A stretch of 44,602 nucleotides of DNA, taken from positions 1 to 44,602 of the forward strand of contig PALN01000055.1 in NCBI GenBank assembly GCA_002706405.1. Reading direction: 5' to 3'. The notes beneath the pieces are model-generated. The model was not told where the DNA came from, did no database searches, and was given only the letters and a program-made list of their open reading frames with translations. This document shows positions 42,500 through 44,602 of the stretch, one piece after another. This DNA is from Rhodospirillaceae bacterium (lineage in GTDB: Bacteria; Pseudomonadota; Alphaproteobacteria; Rhodospirillales; Casp-alpha2). A program made the position numbers and the translations under genes. The stretch's first letter is position 1. Every line of letters begins with the position of its first letter.

Positions 42500-43237
42500 T
42501 TATGTTTTGTCTTGGGAGGTCATCTCGACTGCGATCAGGTTTGCCCCATAACGCGCCTGTCCGGCAAGGTCCATGGTCGGGGCCAGGCGCATGTATTCCT
42601 TGATGGCGACCAGGGCGTCACGGTCGCGGTCGGCCAGTTTGGCGATATAGGTATCGACCGCCGCCGTCAGGCCGCCCTTGGGGGCAACCCGGGACACCAT
42701 CCCAAAGGCATGGGCCGTCTGGGCGTCGATCTCGTCGCGGGTCAGCACCATGTCGAGCACGGCCTTGGCCGGCATCTTGGGCAGGGCGGCGGAAATCGCC
42801 AGGGTCGGCGGCAGGTTGCCGTCCATTTCCGGCATGGAGAAGCGGGCGCCGTCTTCGGCAATGGTCACGTCCGCCTGGGCGGCGAAGGCACAGCCGAAGC
42901 CCTTGGCCCGGCCCTGCACGGCGACCAGAACGGGCACCGGCGTCATGCGCAGGTTTTCGTAAACACCCAGGATGGCGTCGGCGACCCGTTCGCGGAAGGC
43001 CCGCGCATTGGCGGGCGGCGTCACGCCCGGCACGATGCGCCGGCCCAGGCAGAAATCGTCCCCTTCGCCGGTCACCACCACAAGCTTCACGGTCTTGTCC
43101 GACCCTTCCGCGCGGATGGCGGCGCCGATGGCCTGCATGTCGGGCGGGGCCAGGGTGTTGCCCTCCGCCCCCTGGCACAAGGTGACGCGGGCGACGGGGC
43201 CGTCGCGGTCGATCCGGAAACGCTCACTGGCGGTCAT
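42500..43237 (-). CDS. Enoyl-CoA hydratase/isomerase family protein
   Basis: The 245-residue crotonase-fold protein has the oxyanion-hole segments GDDFCLGRRI (near 59) and GRAKGFGCAFAAQADVTIA (near 105) and the active-site loop ARFSMPEMDGNLPP, with Glu at the usual acid position. It hydrates or isomerises a CoA thioester; the substrate is not clear. The ATG at 43237 overlaps the stop of the CoxL-type gene by one base (TGATG), so translation is coupled. A frame extended to 43309 overlaps that gene and is rejected. It precedes a PcaD-like hydrolase by 15 nt. Confidence 0.85.
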   Translation of the reverse strand: MTASERFRIDRDGPVARVTLCQGAEGNTLAPPDMQAIGAAIRAEGSDKTVKLVVVTGEGDDFCLGRRIVPGVTPPANARAFRERVADAILGVYENLRMTPVPVLVAVQGRAKGFGCAFAAQADVTIAEDGARFSMPEMDGNLPPTLAISAALPKMPAKAVLDMVLTRDEIDAQTAHAFGMVSRVAPKGGLTAAVDTYIAKLADRDRDALVAIKEYMRLAPTMDLAGQARYGANLIAVEMTSQDKT

Positions 43238-44602
43238 CAGCCGTTCTCCTGCGTGGTTTCTTGCGCCGCCAGGATCATTTCGACGATCCGTTGCGGCGTG
43301 ATGGGACAATCCGTGATGCGGATGCCGAAGGGCTGCAAGGCGTTCTCCACCGCGGCGACGATGGCGGCGGGGGCGGGGATGGTGCCGCCTTCGCCGGCCC
43401 CCTTGGCGCCGAGCGGGTTCAACGAGGTCGGGCTTTCCATATGCACGATGTCGCAGGTCGGCACGATCTCCGCCGTCGGCATCAGGTAGTCGGCGAAGGT
43501 GGTGGTCTGCGGATTGGCGTCGGCGTCGAACACCATGCGTTCCAGCAATGCATTGCCGACGCCGTGGGCCACGCCGCCTTGAACCTGACCGTCGACCAGC
43601 ATGGGATTGATGACCGTGCCGCAGTCGTGAACCACGGTGTATTTCAGGATCGTGACCTGGCCGGTGTCCGCGTCGACCTCGACCTCGGCGACATGGCTGC
43701 CGTTGGAATAGGTCGCCTGCGGCGGGGTGAAGTACCCGGACGCTTCCAAGTCCGGCTTGACCCCCTTGGGCAGGGCATAGCCGGGCATGCCGCTGGTCAT
43801 CTTGGCCAGTTCCTCAAAGGTGATGCTGTCGCCCTGTTCGCCCTTGATGCGCACGGCGCCGTGGGTCAGTTCCACGTCTTCCGGCTTCACGTCGAACTTG
43901 GCGGCGGCCAGGGCCAATGCCTTGCCGCGCAATTCGGTGGAGGCGACCCGCACGGACGATCCGGCGTTGACGGTGATGCGCGACGCGTAGGTTCCCGCCC
44001 CCCGCGGCATGAGGCCGGTATCGCCGCCGACCACGTCGATGTCGGTCACATCGACGTTCAGCTCATCGGCGCAGATCTGCGCCAGGGTCGTGCGGTGGGC
44101 CTGGCCCGCCGCCGCCGCCCCGGTGTAGATGGCGACGCGCCCGTTGGTCAGAATGCGGATGGTCGCCCCTTCGAAGGGGCCGAGACCCGTGCCTTCCACA
44201 TAGTTGCCGATGCCGATGCCGATGTGCCGGCCCTCGGCCAGGGCGGCCTTCTGGCGGGCCGAGAAATCGTCGTACCCGGCTTTCGCCAAGGCCAGGGCCT
44301 GGGCTTTGGGATAGTCGCCGGTGTCGTACATCACCGGTGCGCCGTCGCGGTAGGTCAGGCCCATGTCGTAGGGCATGTCGGATGCCTGGATGAAATTGCG
44401 CCGCCGCACTTCGGCCGGGTCGAGGCCCAGTTTCGCGGCCACGGCGTCCAGCAGCCGTTCCATGGCGAACACGGCCTGGGGCCGTCCGGCCCCCCGCAAG
44501 GGCGTGGTCGGCACCAGATTGGTGAAGGCGACGGTCACGGCCATGCGATAGGCGGGCAGCTTGTAGGGCCCGGGCAGGGTGGTCGCCGAGATATAGGGCA
44601 TG
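43237..44602 (-). CDS. Molybdenum hydroxylase large subunit (CoxL / xanthine dehydrogenase family), C-terminal part
   Basis: About 455 C-terminal residues are visible; the 5' end is beyond the window. Signatures include TPLRGAGRPQAVFAMERLLD (Moco-binding), NYVEGTGLGPFEG, the TGAAAAGQAHRTTLAQI region, VVHDCGTVINPMLVDGQVQGG, and NPLGAKGAGEGGTIPAPAAI with the active-site Glu of the family (GxGE). These enzymes hydroxylate aldehydes, N-heterocycles or CoA-bound aromatics, or oxidise CO, with partner FAD and 2Fe-2S subunits that must lie outside. The CO-specific AYRCSFR loop is not in the visible part, so CO dehydrogenase cannot be judged. Confidence 0.88.
   Translation of the reverse strand, partial: MPYISATTLPGPYKLPAYRMAVTVAFTNLVPTTPLRGAGRPQAVFAMERLLDAVAAKLGLDPAEVRRRNFIQASDMPYDMGLTYRDGAPVMYDTGDYPKAQALALAKAGYDDFSARQKAALAEGRHIGIGIGNYVEGTGLGPFEGATIRILTNGRVAIYTGAAAAGQAHRTTLAQICADELNVDVTDIDVVGGDTGLMPRGAGTYASRITVNAGSSVRVASTELRGKALALAAAKFDVKPEDVELTHGAVRIKGEQGDSITFEELAKMTSGMPGYALPKGVKPDLEASGYFTPPQATYSNGSHVAEVEVDADTGQVTILKYTVVHDCGTVINPMLVDGQVQGGVAHGVGNALLERMVFDADANPQTTTFADYLMPTAEIVPTCDIVHMESPTSLNPLGAKGAGEGGTIPAPAAIVAAVENALQPFGIRITDCPITPQRIVEMILAAQETTQENG

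Noticed and set aside
1..44602. Search by eye for tRNA, rRNA, CRISPR repeats, insertion sequences and phage genes
   Set aside because: None was recognised. Small or diverged RNA genes could be missed without a covariance-model search.

Overview
The window is high-GC, densely coded DNA from a free-living alphaproteobacterium, most like the Rhodospirillales. The protein families point that way: a TauR-type MocR regulator with Xsc, a DUF2927 protein, a PAS_5-like protein, a DgcN/DgcA pair and a CoxL-type hydroxylase. No rRNA, tRNA, CRISPR array, insertion sequence or phage gene was seen. Species cannot be named from this sequence.

Layout, left to right. (1) 1-2824, minus strand: an enolase-superfamily enzyme followed by three membrane proteins (TauE/SafE, TerC, and an AEC transporter cut by the window edge). 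(2) 3047-7922, plus: a membrane-anchored coiled-coil protein, a threonate-dehydrogenase-like oxidoreductase, a large DUF3604/PHP-like protein and a VOC protein. (3) 7931-14235, plus: a perfect 34-bp palindrome, a GntR/UTRA regulator and a tight operon for an atypical complex II (FrdB-like, two cytochrome b anchors, flavoprotein last), a TauE/SafE exporter and a two-subunit class I fumarase/tartrate dehydratase. The flavoprotein has Cys where classical complex II has the FAD-linking His. (4) 14288-16262: a lipoprotein and a single-pass membrane protein, both of unknown function.

(5) 16259-22380: taurine dissimilation. Tpa would make sulfoacetaldehyde from taurine, Xsc would cleave it to acetyl phosphate and sulfite, and Pta would make acetyl-CoA, under a TauR-type regulator. 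No taurine importer is present; a lone Tat-exported polyamine-type binding protein lies next to tpa. (6) 23799-26229: a PAS protein, transaldolase, D-aminoacyl-tRNA deacylase and an exported four-EF-hand protein. (7) 26420-33285: an OmpR-type response regulator, its histidine kinase broken by a small out-of-frame deletion in HAMP, three tandem paralogues that I read as degenerate EAL-domain proteins, and a DUF2927 protein. I consider the paralogue cluster the most likely undescribed system here.

(8) 33302-35566, minus: a 37-residue micropeptide gene whose Shine-Dalgarno lies in an inverted repeat, an FAH-family hydrolase and a JmjC-type oxygenase. (9) 35903-39768, plus: an unknown 151-aa protein, the DgcN/DgcA pair for D-glutamate use, and a REC-HPt signalling protein. 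(10) 39790-44602, minus: the ABC-F ATPase Uup, then an operon of a CoxL-type molybdenum hydroxylase (cut by the window end), an enoyl-CoA hydratase and a PcaD-like hydrolase.

All functions are read from motifs and family memory. No database search was run.
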